From: an uncultured Faecalibacterium sp.
GTDB lineage: Bacteria; Bacillota; Clostridia; Oscillospirales; Ruminococcaceae
DNA length: 56,022 bases
Reading direction: 5' to 3'
NCBI GenBank assembly: GCA_934525735.1
Contig: CAKSZM010000004.1
Coordinates: 1 to 56,022, forward strand
Part shown: in pieces, positions 1 through 11,900 of the stretch
Layout of the letters: every line of letters starts with the position of its first letter
Numbering within the stretch: the first letter of the stretch is position 1
The notes under the pieces: model-generated
Database searches by the model: none
The model's input: only the letters and a program-made list of their open reading frames with translations
What the model was told of the DNA's origin: nothing
Translations under genes and position numbers: made by a program

Positions 1-489
1 AGCGGGCGGCTGCTGGTGTACGACACCGAGCGGGGGCTGTGGCAGGAGGAGAGCGTGGCGGGCACCGGGATGGTGAGCACCGGACAGCAGCTGTACCTGT
101 GGGACGGAAGCGCGCTGTGGGCGGCCGACCCGGACCGGGAGACGGGCGGCGAGGACGAGACGGGGCTGAAGTTTGAGGCGGTGACCGGAGACATTGGTCT
201 GAGCGTGCCGGACGACAAGTATATCAGCCGGGTGAGCCTGCGCATCGATGCGCTTGCGCACACGGTGCTGACCGTGGCGGCGAGCTACGACGGCGGGGAC
301 TGGGAGACGGTGAGCAGCTGCGCGGTGACCAAAGACCACCAGCGGGTGAACCTGCCGTTTGTGCCGAGGCGGCACGACACGATGCGGCTGAAGTTTGCAG
401 GGACCGGACAGATGGCGCTGCGGAGCATGGCGTTTACCTTTGCGGATGCAACGGGGGCAAGGGTGAGCGGAGCGGTGCCGGGAAGATAA
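1..489 (+). CDS. Phage virion structural protein, C-terminal part (left end cut by window)
   Basis: The reading frame is open from base 1, so the gene starts before the window; about 162 residues are visible. They form a beta-rich sequence with alternating hydrophobic residues and the pattern VYDTERGLW ... LYLWDGSALW, which looks like blades of a propeller or a beta-sandwich. It has no transmembrane segment or catalytic motif. It sits directly before small virion proteins and the giant polyvalent gene, which is where podovirus-like phages often carry a stabilisation or tail-accessory protein. That placement is the only functional hint; no family was recognised with certainty. Confidence 0.6.
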   Translation, partial: SGRLLVYDTERGLWQEESVAGTGMVSTGQQLYLWDGSALWAADPDRETGGEDETGLKFEAVTGDIGLSVPDDKYISRVSLRIDALAHTVLTVAASYDGGDWETVSSCAVTKDHQRVNLPFVPRRHDTMRLKFAGTGQMALRSMAFTFADATGARVSGAVPGR

Positions 490-499
490 GGAGAACAAA

Positions 500-682
500 A
501 TGGCGAGCATTGCAGGACTGGCGGGCATCGGCCTGCCGCAGTTCAGCGCGGATATGCCGGCAGCGGACGCGAAGGCGCTGAACAATTATCTTTACCAGCT
601 GAATGAACAGCTGAGCTATGTGCTGACGAACCTTGGCAGCGAGAACATGAGCGAGGAATTTTTGAGCGGAAAGGAGACTTGA
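500..682 (+). CDS. Small phage virion-region protein (60 aa)
   Basis: A 60-residue ORF with a clear ribosome site (AAGGAGAACAAA just before the ATG) 11 bases after the previous stop. The N-terminal half is Gly/Ala/Pro-rich (IAGLAGIGLPQF) and the middle is a predicted amphipathic helix (ALNNYLYQLNEQLSYVLTNL). There is no known motif. Its stop lies within the ribosome-site spacing of the next gene, so it is translated as part of the late operon. Such short helical proteins next to ejection proteins are often small virion or connector components, but its role cannot be assigned from sequence. Confidence 0.6.
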   Translation: MASIAGLAGIGLPQFSADMPAADAKALNNYLYQLNEQLSYVLTNLGSENMSEEFLSGKET

Positions 683-684
683 AG

Positions 685-1269
685 ATGAGCAGACTGAGCG
701 ATGCGCGGACGGAGCTGGAACGCTTTGAGCAGACCAAGCCCGCCGACTACCAGAGCAAGTATCAGGGACAGATCGACAATGTGATGGGAAAGCTGGATGA
801 TCTGGGCAGCTTTGACTACGACCCGGCGGCAGACACGGCGTACAAACAGTACAAGAACGAGTACACCCAGAAGGCAAAGCTGGCGAACCAGAATGCGCAG
901 GCCAATGCCAGCGCGATGACCGGCGGGTACGGCTCGAGCTACGGCACGCAGGCAGGACAGAAAGCCTATGCGGCGACCATGAGTGACCTTGACAACGTGC
1001 TGGACGGGCTGACCAGCCAGAACCGCAGCGAGTACAACACCAAAAAGAGCGGCCTGCAGCAGCAGCTGAGCGGGCTGCAGGAGGCAGAGCAGAACGACTA
1101 CTCGAAGTACCAGAACGACCTTTCGAACTGGTACAACGACCTGAGCTACAAGCAGAACGAGTACAACAACGCATATGCGGAGAAGCAGCAGAACACGAAC
1201 AACATTCTGAACGGGCTGTTCAGCGTGCTGGGATTTGCGGCGCAGATTTTGCCGTTTTTCTTTATTTGA
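685..1269 (+). CDS. Putative small internal virion (ejection) protein
   Basis: 194 residues if started at the ATG at 685, which has AAGGAGA seven bases upstream; an in-frame TTG two codons earlier is less likely. The protein is rich in Gln, Asn, Ser, Tyr and Ala, is predicted to be largely helical or coiled (LQQQLSGLQEAEQNDYSKYQ), and ends in a hydrophobic tail (LFSVLGFAAQILPFFFI). Its N-terminal half aligns by eye with the next gene: both have a KY..QI spacing near the start and then a TGGYG/SGGYG motif with following alanine-rich helix. This pair of paralogues, before a giant protein, resembles the set of DNA-ejection proteins of podoviruses. The function is inferred from context. Confidence 0.6.
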   Translation: MSRLSDARTELERFEQTKPADYQSKYQGQIDNVMGKLDDLGSFDYDPAADTAYKQYKNEYTQKAKLANQNAQANASAMTGGYGSSYGTQAGQKAYAATMSDLDNVLDGLTSQNRSEYNTKKSGLQQQLSGLQEAEQNDYSKYQNDLSNWYNDLSYKQNEYNNAYAEKQQNTNNILNGLFSVLGFAAQILPFFFI

Positions 1270-1272
1270 AGG

Positions 1273-1484
1273 ACGGATATGTTCTCTTTTGATGGCAAAA
1301 GAGAACCAGAAAACTACCAGCGATTTCGACGCGCTGGATCCACGAATCAAGGGCTGCTCGCCCTTGATAATCCCAAAGAAGTGGGCTGCACACAAAAAAG
1401 CTGAAGATTCACGCCGTTCGGCGTGAAGATCTTTTAACCGCTTTTTTGTGCTCCGCTGATTGGAAGCCGCTGCGCGGCGGACGA
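1273..1484 (+). repeat. Structured repeat block, copy A (candidate non-coding RNA)
   Basis: About 210 non-coding bases between two virion genes, nearly matched by copy B at 13430-13644; about 70 bases in the middle are identical. It holds a series of hairpins: an 11-bp stem GTTCTCTTTTG/CAAAAGAGAAC (1281-1306), CCAGCG/CGCTGG (1317-1337), TCAAGGGC/GCCCTTGA (about 1347-1367), and an outer stem CACAAAAAAGC/GCTTTTTTGTG that encloses an inner stem TTCACGCC/GGCGTGAA with loop GTTC. A last short stem GCCGC/GCGGC closes the block before the next ribosome site. Compared with copy B, the outer stem differs at three pairs, all compensatory. No conserved start codon supports a peptide. It could be a structured RNA, a processing site of the late transcript, or a recombination site. 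Confidence 0.75.
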
Positions 1485-1520
1485 AAACCGGAAGGCAGCG
1501 AAAACAGGAAGGAGAAGAAG

Positions 1521-2915
1521 ATGGGAACGATCAAACGGCTGAACGAACAGAAGGAGCAGCAGGCACAGGCGGAAGCCGCGATGCCGGGCGCTTATGACAA
1601 CAAATATGATGCGGGCATCCAGGACGCGCTGGGCAGTATGGACACCGCGAACAATGCGGGGCTGGGCTTTGACAGCGCAAACGGCACCTACCGGGGCGCT
1701 TTGAGCCGGCTGTTCGGCAACGCAGGCGCGGGAGCCAGCGCGGCGGAACAGGTGGCAAACAGCCTTAGCGGCGGGTACGGCGCGGACTGGGCGAAGAGCG
1801 CAGCACAGCAGGCGGCGGCGGGCGAGACCGGACAGACCGCGAACGTGTACCAGCAGGCGCGGGCGGACGCGCTGAGCCAGTGGCAGGACGAGCTGGCGGG
1901 CAAGGGCACGCAGCTTTCGAACCTGCTTTCGCAGGATCAGCTGGCGCGGGGCGAATACGACGGCAGCGTGGACGATGCATCGGCGTGGCGGGACTACCGG
2001 TACGGGCGCACCGAGCAGGCACGGCAGGAGAACAGCGACTTCTGGGGCAATGTGTGGAACGTGGTGAAGAACGTGGGCGCGGCGGCGCTGGAAGGATACG
2101 ACGCGTACAAGGGATACCGGCAGCAGGACTGGGAAAACGCCTTTGCCCTGCGGCAGTACAACGACAACCTGAGCCGGAACGAGCTGAGCGACCAGATGGC
2201 GGCGCTGCAGCAGGCGTCGGCCTACAAACAGGCGGGCTTTGACGACGCGGCAAAGCAAGTGCTGACGAAATACGGCCTGACCGACACGATGCTGGACAGC
2301 TGGCAGGGGCTTTCGCAGGTGGACAAGGACAAGCTGGATTACCTGACCACGGCGGCGGGACTGGCCGGAAGCGGCTACGACACGGCGGCGAACAACTACC
2401 TGAAGATGGCCGGGCTGGCTCCCGGAAGCGTGGACAGCTACAGCACCATTGCAAACCGGCTGAACCAGAGCGAGCTGAGCAAGTATGCCAGCCAGCTGGC
2501 GCTGCAGAAAAAGTACAGCACGACCGGGACGGGAAGCGGGAGCACAGGCCGGAGCACCGGAAAGAGCGGGACGAGCAAGAGTACGGGAAAGAGCGGAAAG
2601 GGCTTTACAAACAGCCAGCTGCAGACGATGGCGACGAAGTTTCAGGGCATGAAAGACTCGGACCCGCTGTATCCGTTCTACAAGCAGACGCTGACGGATG
2701 CGGGGTGGCTGACGGAGGACAGCACGAAGAGTACCGGAGGAACAGCAACACGGGCAAGCACACAGTCCAGCCCTTTGCGCAGCGGACTGGCAACAGCACG
2801 AGGAATGCGAAAAAACGGCTATAGTCTGGATGATATTGCCGGACGGCTTTCGGCGGATGGTATTACAGACAACACCCTAATTTCCATTATGAAAATCGTC
2901 AGTACTGAAAAATAA
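1521..2915 (+). CDS. Putative internal virion protein, Ala/Gln/Ser-rich
   Basis: 464 residues from the ATG at 1521, which has GGAGAAGAAG just upstream; the frame stays open upstream to 1446, but that part lies in repeat block A and has no ribosome site. The sequence is Ala-, Gln-, Gly- and Ser-rich and mostly helical, with a low-complexity Gly/Ser/Thr/Lys linker around residues 350-375 (GTGSGSTGRSTGKSGTSKS). The N-terminal 110 residues resemble the preceding gene product (SGGYG motif, similar spacing of Tyr and Lys), so the two look like paralogues. No enzyme motif is seen. The place before the giant polyvalent gene suggests an ejected internal virion protein. Confidence 0.6.
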   Translation: MGTIKRLNEQKEQQAQAEAAMPGAYDNKYDAGIQDALGSMDTANNAGLGFDSANGTYRGALSRLFGNAGAGASAAEQVANSLSGGYGADWAKSAAQQAAAGETGQTANVYQQARADALSQWQDELAGKGTQLSNLLSQDQLARGEYDGSVDDASAWRDYRYGRTEQARQENSDFWGNVWNVVKNVGAAALEGYDAYKGYRQQDWENAFALRQYNDNLSRNELSDQMAALQQASAYKQAGFDDAAKQVLTKYGLTDTMLDSWQGLSQVDKDKLDYLTTAAGLAGSGYDTAANNYLKMAGLAPGSVDSYSTIANRLNQSELSKYASQLALQKKYSTTGTGSGSTGRSTGKSGTSKSTGKSGKGFTNSQLQTMATKFQGMKDSDPLYPFYKQTLTDAGWLTEDSTKSTGGTATRASTQSSPLRSGLATARGMRKNGYSLDDIAGRLSADGITDNTLISIMKIVSTEK

Positions 2916-2930
2916 AAAGGATGGAATGAC

Positions 2931-5900
2931 ATGAGTGAATGGACACCGGAACGCATTAAAAAGGCACGGGAAAACTGGGAGCAGAAAAAACCTCAGACAG
3001 CCAAAACAGAAAACTCCGCCAAACAGGAGAACACAGGAAAGGCAACCGGGAACAGTCCTTCGGCGGGAAGGACAAACGCGGCGGGGATGACCACGAATAA
3101 ATGGACGCCGGAGCGCATCCAGAAAGCCCGTGAAACCTGGGAAGCAAAAGCCACAACGTCGGCTGCAGGCAGCGCGGGGATCAGCGTGCGCAGCACCGGA
3201 AACAGCAAAAACAGCGCCGGAAACAGCAGCACACACAGCACTGCAAAGACCGGAAACAGCGGAAGCCTGGGTGCGACAGTGCTGGCACAGATGACCGGCG
3301 GGCAGACCGGGGCGAACGGAAAAACGGGCGGAAGCAAGCTGCAGCTGGCGGTGCCGCAGGAAAAGAAAGCGGCAGACACCAAAGCACAGCCGGGACTTGC
3401 GAAGACGGCGGGAACGAGCGTGCAGCGGGGCGGAAATGCACAGCCGGAATGGCTGACGAAGCCGCAGCCGAAAAAACCTGCAGCGCAGAAGGAAGCAGCC
3501 CCGGCGGCGACGGTGCGGGGCACAGTGAAGCCGACGGCAGACCAGCGGGCGCAGGCACGCAGAAGCGGAAACGAGGGCGTGTATGCGATGGGCGCGCAGG
3601 CGGTGAGCGACTACACCGAAGAGATGAAGGCGACCGACAAGTTCAGCGACTTTGACCGGCTGAACCAGTGGATGGACGCCGACCCGAAACACCGGGAGCT
3701 GGTGGCGCTGCTGCGGACGGGCAAGGGAAACAAACCCTATGCAGAGCGAAGCAACGCCATGCAGCCGGACGGAAGCACCGGGGCAGCGGGCTGGAAGGAG
3801 ACCGGGCAGGCGTATACCGACGCGGAACTGATGGCAAAGGGATACAGCCGGAAGCAGATCAGCGAAGCGCGGCAGTACATTACCGACTTTGACGCCCTGC
3901 CGGAATGGCAGCGGGCGGCGCGGAGAACGTCGAATACCATCGGCGGCATCGGGTATACGGTGGCATCGGCGCCGTTTCTGGCGGGAGAAAGCGTCGTGCA
4001 GGCCGTGAAGAACGAGACCACAACCACCAAGAACTGGAACGAGCTGCAGCAGAGCGTGCAGGGCGACGCGCGGCAGCGGGAACTGCTGCGGCTGATGACC
4101 GGCGGGAAGACCCAGTACGCAGGCCGGAACAACGCCATGCAGGTGGGCAGCAGCGGGGCGATGGCAGCACCGGAGAGCACCGGCAGCGCCTACACCGACG
4201 AAGAGCTGAAGGCAAAGGGATACACCCAGAGCGAGATCGACCGGATGCGGGCGCGGATCAGCGGGGCGAAGGTGAGCGAGGGCATCGACCCGGAAAAGAG
4301 CTTTGGATATCAATTGTACCACCGGGGCCAGCAGCTGAACGAAGCGGCGCAGGCGGGCATGAGCCCGGCTGCCCGGACGGCAATGGGAATTGCCACGAGC
4401 GCGGCGGAGAACCTTGCAGTGGCGGGCATCAGCCCGGCGCTGGTGCTGCCGGTGCTGAGCGCACAGGGCGGCGCGGAAAGCATGGGCCAGAGCATCGAGA
4501 AGGGCGACAGCGCGGGCAAGACGCTGGCAGGGGGCCTTGCGAAGTTCGGCGCAGGATGGGCCATCAACTCGGTGGGCGCGGCCGACCTTGCAAAGACCAT
4601 GGGCAGCGACTACGCAAAGAACACGCTGGCGGGAAAGCTGGCCGACGTGGTGCGCAGCGTGGCGGATAACGGGACGCTGGCGCAGCAGTACCCCACCATT
4701 GCGAACACCATCTCCGGCGGAGTGGACAACGCCATGCAGGCGTTTGTGGAAACCTATGCGGACATGGCCATCGATGCAGCCCTGGGCGACGCGGAGGCGG
4801 CGCAGAACCTTTACAAGCCGGAGACCTTTCTGCAGGCAGTGGAAAGCGGCCTGACGGGCGGCGCATCCGGTGCGCTGGGCGGCGCTGTGGGCACGCAGCT
4901 GGGAAAGATGCGGGCGGCGCTGGAGACGGAAGGAACACAGGCGGGGAACGAACTCCCTCAGTCGCCTGCGGGCGACAGCTCCCTCAGGGAGGGAGCCTTG
5001 GAGACGGCGGAACAGCAGGCGGCGGCAAATGACCGGCAAATTGGAAATGCCGCACAGATGCAGGAAAAAGCGGCGGTGGTGCAGCAGGAGGCGGCAAATG
5101 AAAAAGCCGACCTTTCAGAAAAGACCGGCAAGGAAAGCACAGACGGTGTGCGGTATTCAATTCAGGTGGATGCGGACGGAAACAAGTATGTGCAGGTGGA
5201 TGGCGACATTCTGGACGGGATGGCACCGGAAAACCAGCTGAACGCGGTGCGCGATGCGATCCGCGACCTGTTCCCGGACGGGTTTGAACGAGACGGGAAG
5301 CACATCGACAACACACGCGAAGGACGCGGAGAGTTTGTGCGCTCCAAGTATTCACGCACATTGGAATCATCGAACCCGGAGGTACATGCAGACAAGATGC
5401 GGATGGCCGGAAATCTGGACGAGATCATCCAGACGTCGGACAATGTGCAGAACGAGAAAGCAAAGCACAAGAATGCAGAATCGTTCAACCGCGGCAAGGT
5501 GAATGTGCGTGTGGGCGCGAATGACTACAGTGTGGATGTAGTAACTGCCATCAAAAATGATGGACGGGAAGTGCAGTATGATCTGGTGAACATCCAGCCG
5601 ACAAAAATAAATGCCCCGGATGCAGATGCATCTGAGGCATTCGGAGATTCCCGGCGAACTACAGCCGAACCTGCTGAGGCCGACCGCAGAGGACAACCGG
5701 GAACCACGCTGAGCGCCACGGCAGAGACCGCGATGCAGGAAAGCACCGGCAGCAGCCCGGACGGGAACCCTGACACCACTGTATCACAGCGGGCGGGGGA
5801 TGTCAACGGGAAAAGCGTGGAAAATGCCGGGGAAACGGTGGAAAGCCAGACCGTGCAGCAGACGGAACCGGCAGCAATGCGGAAGACGGCCGGACTGGAA

Positions 5901-8900
5901 GTGCGCAGCGAGGGCGCGCAGAAGAGCAGCGTACAGCGGGAGCTGCAGCGCTGGAAGGTGAGCGAGGGCGCGGCGAAGACGCTGAGCCGGAACATGCCTG
6001 CGGGGATCGCGGACGAAAGCCGGTATGCGGCGGCAGCTTCGAGCCTTTACCGGCTGGGGCAGATGGAGGACGTGACCACCTTTGACAAGGCCATGGAGCT
6101 GGCAAAGGGCATGAACGGCCTTGCCGTGAACACCGAGTATGTGCTGGCGCAGCCCGGCGGCGAAGCGGCGCTGAAGGTGGCGTGGCTGCAGGGCAAGGGC
6201 GAAGTGGAAGCCGGGGCGCTGCAGGCCGGGACACCGGGCGGTGCGCTGAGTGAGAAGAGCACGAGCGGCAGCGGACGGGTGCTGTACAAGGGAACCATGC
6301 GCCCGGCGGACGAAGTGGCCACGAAGCTGATCGAGCTGAACGCGCGGGCGACCGACACCGACGCGGTGCTGAAGGCCGTGCTGGAAGGCGACGAGCGGGT
6401 GCGGGCCTATGTGGATACAGCGACCGGGCAGATTTTTTTTGCGGACAGCGCGGGCGACGTGTTCGGCACCGTGCTGCACGAGGACTGGCACTGGTATAAC
6501 GCTTTGGACGCCGAGGGCGCGAAGGCGCTGCAGCAGCATGTGCTGGAATATCTGGCGAAGAGCGAGGGCTTTGAGAACATCGACGAGCTGATCCGGGCGA
6601 AACTGGCTGATTACGCACAGCAGAACCTGACCTACGGGGAAGCGGCGGAAGAGCTGGTGGCCGATGCGTGGCGCGGCATCTTTGACAGCGAGGAAAGCTT
6701 TAAGCGGTGGGTGGAGTTCCAGCGCGGGCAGGCGGAGAAGAACGCCGGCCGGGCCGGGGCCATCCGCAAGGTGATGAACGCGGTGAAGGACCTTCTGAGC
6801 GACATCGTGAGCCGGGCTAAGGAAGTGCTGGCGAAGGACCCGGAGAACCGGGCAGCCCTGAAAGCGCGGCGGCTGGCAGAAGCCGAGAAGCGGACGCTGC
6901 AGGAGGAATACTTTGCCCACGCGGAAAAGGCCATGGAAAATCTGCGCGCGGCAAAAGAAAACGCCGCTGCCCTTGAGAACAAGGGGGCGGCGAAGGAAAA
7001 GCGGTTTAAGCTGCACGAAGGAAAAGATTCGCTTACCGAGCAGATGAACAAACATCTGGATGAGCTGGAAGAAATGGACGTTGTTGCCTTTATTCGTGGA
7101 AATGAGGTTTCTTTCGGAAATAGCATCAGCAAAAATGTCGATAATGCAGAAGAATACTTCAATTCTATTGGAAACAAAGCGGAACGAAAAGGCTTTGGAA
7201 CCGTTCAGATGAATCGGAGCGAGGCAAACAAGACGATTCGGCACGGAAACAGCCGGGCAAAACAGGCAGCACTTGCGGCTGTGCCGGAAGTAATTGCCAA
7301 AGGTAAACAAATTGGATATGAAGAAAACTGGCTTGGGAAGGGCTTTGATACATATGTCTTTGCAGCTCCGATTGAAATGAACGGAACGAAACTTTACGAA
7401 GGTGTTATTGTACGCGCTTATCTGCATGATGGAAGAAAAACGTTCTATGTGCACGAGGTGTGCTGGACGGATGGAAGCAACATTCTGATGAACGAGGACG
7501 GAACGATAACAAAAAAAGAAGATACTTCCACACAGCTCTCGAGGTCTGTGTTGAACAACCTTGCGGATGTCCAGGAAGTATCTTCTAATACTACTATAGC
7601 ACAGAATGACGCACCTGTAAAGAAAAATGTGCGGATGCAGATCGCGGAAGCGGACGAGGTGGAAAAGCTGCGCACCGAGCAGCAGGCGCTGAGCGAACAG
7701 CAGAAAGCGCTGAAGGAAGAGCGCACGGCATGGCTGGAAAGCGCAGAAGTGAAAGCCGTTGAAGCGAAGAAGAAAGCGCTGGGGAATTTTTCGGCAGAAG
7801 CAAAGGAGTACCGCGAGAGCGAGGAATACCAGAGCTACATTGCAAAGCGCAAGGACTACAACAGCCGTCTGGCACAGCTGGAAGAACAGAGCGCAGCGCT
7901 GGGCGACCGGATGCGGGAAGCGGGAGAACGGCTGCAGGCAAGGGCGAATGCAAAGGTGAACGAACGGCAGCTGGCCTATAATGCGGAAGCAGAAAAACAC
8001 GGCGGGAGAGCAGAGTACCGCAGGCAGCTGGCAAAAGAGCGGTTCGGCGTGACCGAGGACTTTAAAAAGGCAGGGTACATTCTGCCGGACGGCAAGATGC
8101 TGAACTTTGCGCAGAGCGAGCGGACACGGGACACGGACCACAGGGCGATCCGGGAAGTGTTCGGCCCGGCAGAAGTAAAGACCGGCACGGAAGCGCTGAA
8201 CGAGTTTTTGCTGGACGGAAACGTGCGCGTGATGGCAGAGGGACCGGGCATCGACCTTTCGGCAGACACGGAACCGACTGCACAGCAGCTGGAACAGATC
8301 CGGAAGATGGTGGACGAGCTGAGCGGGGAACGCGGGCAGTTTATTCTGGACATTTCCACAGCGGACGGACGTGTGGCGGCAAGCAAAGCGTACAGCGGGA
8401 GTGTGGACGCGGACAAAGTGGTGCGGGAGATCCGGGACTATTACAGGACCGGGGAGCTGGCACAGGAAAGCGAACTTACCAAGTTCCGCTATCAGCTGGC
8501 GGAGCAGGCGGAGAGGGACGCGAAGCGGAACGAGCAGCAGCAGGCAAGCCGGGTGATCGCGGAGAAGGCGGCGGCGCTGGACACGCTGAGCCAGTTCTTT
8601 GGGCTGACACGGGGCGTGAACGTGAGCCGCAGCGCGGTGGATGAGCTGGCCGGGCGCTGGCTGAAGGCCAACGGCAGCAAGGCCGACCGGGCGAAGCTGG
8701 CGCAGGAGACCGAAGTGCTGGTGAACTACCTGAAGGCCGACGGCGCGGACATGAACAAGGCCGAAGCGCTGGCAGAAACGCTGGCGGGCGAGATCCAGGA
8801 CGGGGCGACCTACCGGAACAGCGAGCTGTGGGACGAGTACCCGGAGCTGCACAAGCTGGAATACACCGTGAACAAGACCGGACAGGCGAAGGCAGAACTG

Positions 8901-11900
8901 GTGAAGCGGTACGGCAGCTGGAGCGAGGCGGTGGCAGAGGCAAGACGCCACGGCGTGACGCTGCGGCAGGCCGACGGCGTGCGGGACGGAAACCCGGCGG
9001 AACAGTATGAAAGTATCATCAATGACACCCGGGCGACGGGCGGGATCACCGACGGCGCGCGGGCGCTGTGGAAGGCAGCGGCGGAGAAGGCCGGTGTGGC
9101 GGGGGCATTGAGCATGGAAAGCACCGAATGGCTGGACGTGCTGATGAACCTGCATGATGACATCAAGCCGAAGACGATGAGCCGGTTTGCAGACGATGCG
9201 GAGTACGAGGACGCGAAGGTGGAGCTGGCGGGCAGGATTATCGGGGACATCATGCAGCTGCCGCAGCTGACCGATGCCGAGGCTATTTTTGAAGGCATCC
9301 AGCGGCACAACATGGAAGTGGCGCGGGCTGCTGCGGGAGACGAGAGCCTGGCCGCCGAAGTGGAGAAGGGCCTGAAGGGGATGCAGAAAGCACAGAGCAA
9401 AGAGTTCAACCGGCGGCTGGCCGAGAACCAGCGCACGGCGGGCCGGAACGCCGAGGTGCAGCAGGTGAGCGAGCTGCAGAAGCGGAACGCGAAAGCGGAA
9501 AAGCAGCTGGACGCGAACCTGGAACTGCTGGGCGTGGACGTGAGCAACGTGGGCGACCTGAACGAAAAGCTGACCGTGCTGCGGGAGACCTACGAGCGGG
9601 AATGGAAAGCCGAGCGCAAGCGGATGAAGACCGAACTGCAGCAGATGCGGGACGAGGCAAGGCTGGAGGTGCGGCAGCTGCGGGGCGAGAATGCAGATCT
9701 TACCCGGCAGGTGAAGGCGGAACAGTGGCGCGCGGACAAGGCGGAGTACAGCCTGATCGTGCAGGAAAACGAAATCATGGAATGGGAGGAAGAAAACCAG
9801 CGGAAAGCCGAGGCCTGGCAACAGAAGCAGGCGCAGCGGAACGCACTGGCCGCCGAAGTGGCACGCCAGCAGCGGGATGAGGAAATCGCCATTGCGAAGC
9901 GGGTGGCCGAGAAGCGGGTGCAGAAAGCGCGGGACGGCCGGAAGATGGACGAGCTGAAGCGGGGCATCCGGCAGGACGCGGCGGCGCTGAACCAGATGGT
10001 GCTGCGGCCGAGCAAGGGCAAGTATGTGAGCCAGCGGCTGATCGTGCAGGCGGCGGAGGTGGCGAAGATCGCCGACATGACCGTGCTGAACGACCGGGCT
10101 GTGAACCAGCTGACGCGGCTGCAGAACAGCATCCAACAGAGCATGGGAAGCGAAGGTAGCCCCACGGCCATGACCACCGAGTGGGAGCAGACCGGGGTGC
10201 CGAAGCTGATCACGGCGCTGCAAAACGACCTGACGGCGTGGAAGGATGCGAAGCTGGCTGACCTGCAGGCGAAGCTGGCGGAAGCTGAAGCGCTGCCGGA
10301 AAGCGAGAAGGCGCTGGCGCTGCAGGAACGGCTGAAGAAACGCATCCGGGAGACCGAGAACCGCACCTACCTGCCCATGACGGTGGACCAGATGCGGATG
10401 CTGAAGGCCATTACCAGCGCGACGCTGCATGTGATAAGGAACGAGAACAAGACCGTGAGCCTTGCGAAGGCCGAAGAGGTGAGCAAGATCGCGGACGAAG
10501 CGGCCTATGAGGTGAAGCGGAGCAAGGGCAACCACCCCGGCGGGGCACTGGACGGAGTGCAGAACCTGCTGACCAAGTACAACCTTGACATGCTGGGAGC
10601 CGAGCGGGTGCTGCGGATGCTGGGCGGATACAAGAATGGCGGGCAGATGGAGAAGATCGGGCAGATGCTGAACGACGGACAGTACCGCCAGACGAAGATC
10701 ACCATCGAGGGCGAGAAACTTTTTGCGGACGTGACGGGGAAAAAGCACGCCAAGGAAGCGCGGGCCTTTGCGGGGCCGGGAGCGGACCTTGTGGACGTGG
10801 GCCTGACCGACTCGAACCGCAACGCCGTGCCGCTGACCCACGCGCAGATGTGCAGTTTGTATATGCACCTGCAGAACAAGGACAGCCGGGAGCACCTGAT
10901 GACCGGCGGCATGGTGGTGCCGGATGCGCAGCTGTACAGCAAGGGCGACGTGGAGCAGGCCTACCAGAAGGGACAGCTGGTGCAGCTGGGCATGCTGAGC
11001 GACGGACACGGGGAAGCCATGGCGGACACCATCCTGAACACGCTGGAAGCGGCCATGACCGACTACGACCGGGCGTGGTGCGCGGACATGAAGGAGTTTT
11101 TTGGAAACTACACCACGAAGCTGATCAACGAGACGAGCCTACAGCTGGTGGGCTACAAGCGGGCGACCGTGAAGAACTACTACCCCATCGCGGTGGACAA
11201 GGCGGCGCTGGCGACCGAGATCGACGGTGTGAAGATGGACGCGACCATCGAAGGCCGGGGCTTTTTGAAGAACCGTGTGAAGAGCAGCAAGCCTATTTTG
11301 CTGGAAGAGTGCTCGAGTGTGGTGCAGCGCAGTTTGCGGGACACGGCAGCGTATGCCGGACTTGCGGCACCCATCCGGGACGTGCAGAAGATCCTGAACG
11401 CGGGGGTGGAGACCCGGGACGGGGTGAAGACCCTGAAGAACGGTATCATTAAAGAGCAGTGGGGCACGAAGGCCGTGAGCTATCTCGATGACCTTTTGAC
11501 CGACCTGCAGACCACCCAGCGGCACCGATCGAACGGCGTGAGCCGGATGCTGGGCGCGCTGCGCGGCAACTACGCGGGCGCGGTGCTGACGCTGAACCCG
11601 GGCGTTGCCATTGCACAGGCGGCGAGCCTGCCGACGGCGGCGGCCGTGCTGGGCGGGGACACCATGGCGGCGGTGGTGCCCTTTGTGAAGAACCTTTCGC
11701 CAAAGCAGCGGGCGGCGCTGGAAGCGGAAATTGCGGAGCACGGGGATGTGCTGCTGCAGTGGAGACAGCGCGGCAGCGGAGAAGGTGAGCTGCAGAGCAT
11801 CGGCAGGCGGGAAACGCTGGTGCAGAAGGGCATGGACAAGGTGCCCGGATGGCTGACCGGGTGGATCAACGGCATGGACGAGATCACGGTGGCGGCGCTG

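Noticed and set aside
1292..1426. Small peptide gene inside repeat block A
   Set aside because: The ATG of copy A is not kept in copy B and no ribosome site is present; differences fit stem pairing better than coding.
5784..11009. Long antisense ORF of 1741 codons (also 2877-5039 and 11139-13508) on the minus strand
   Set aside because: They mirror the giant gene; its GC-rich codons lack the triplets that would give stops on the other strand. Their translations are Arg/His/Leu-rich and show no domain, and they have no ribosome sites.
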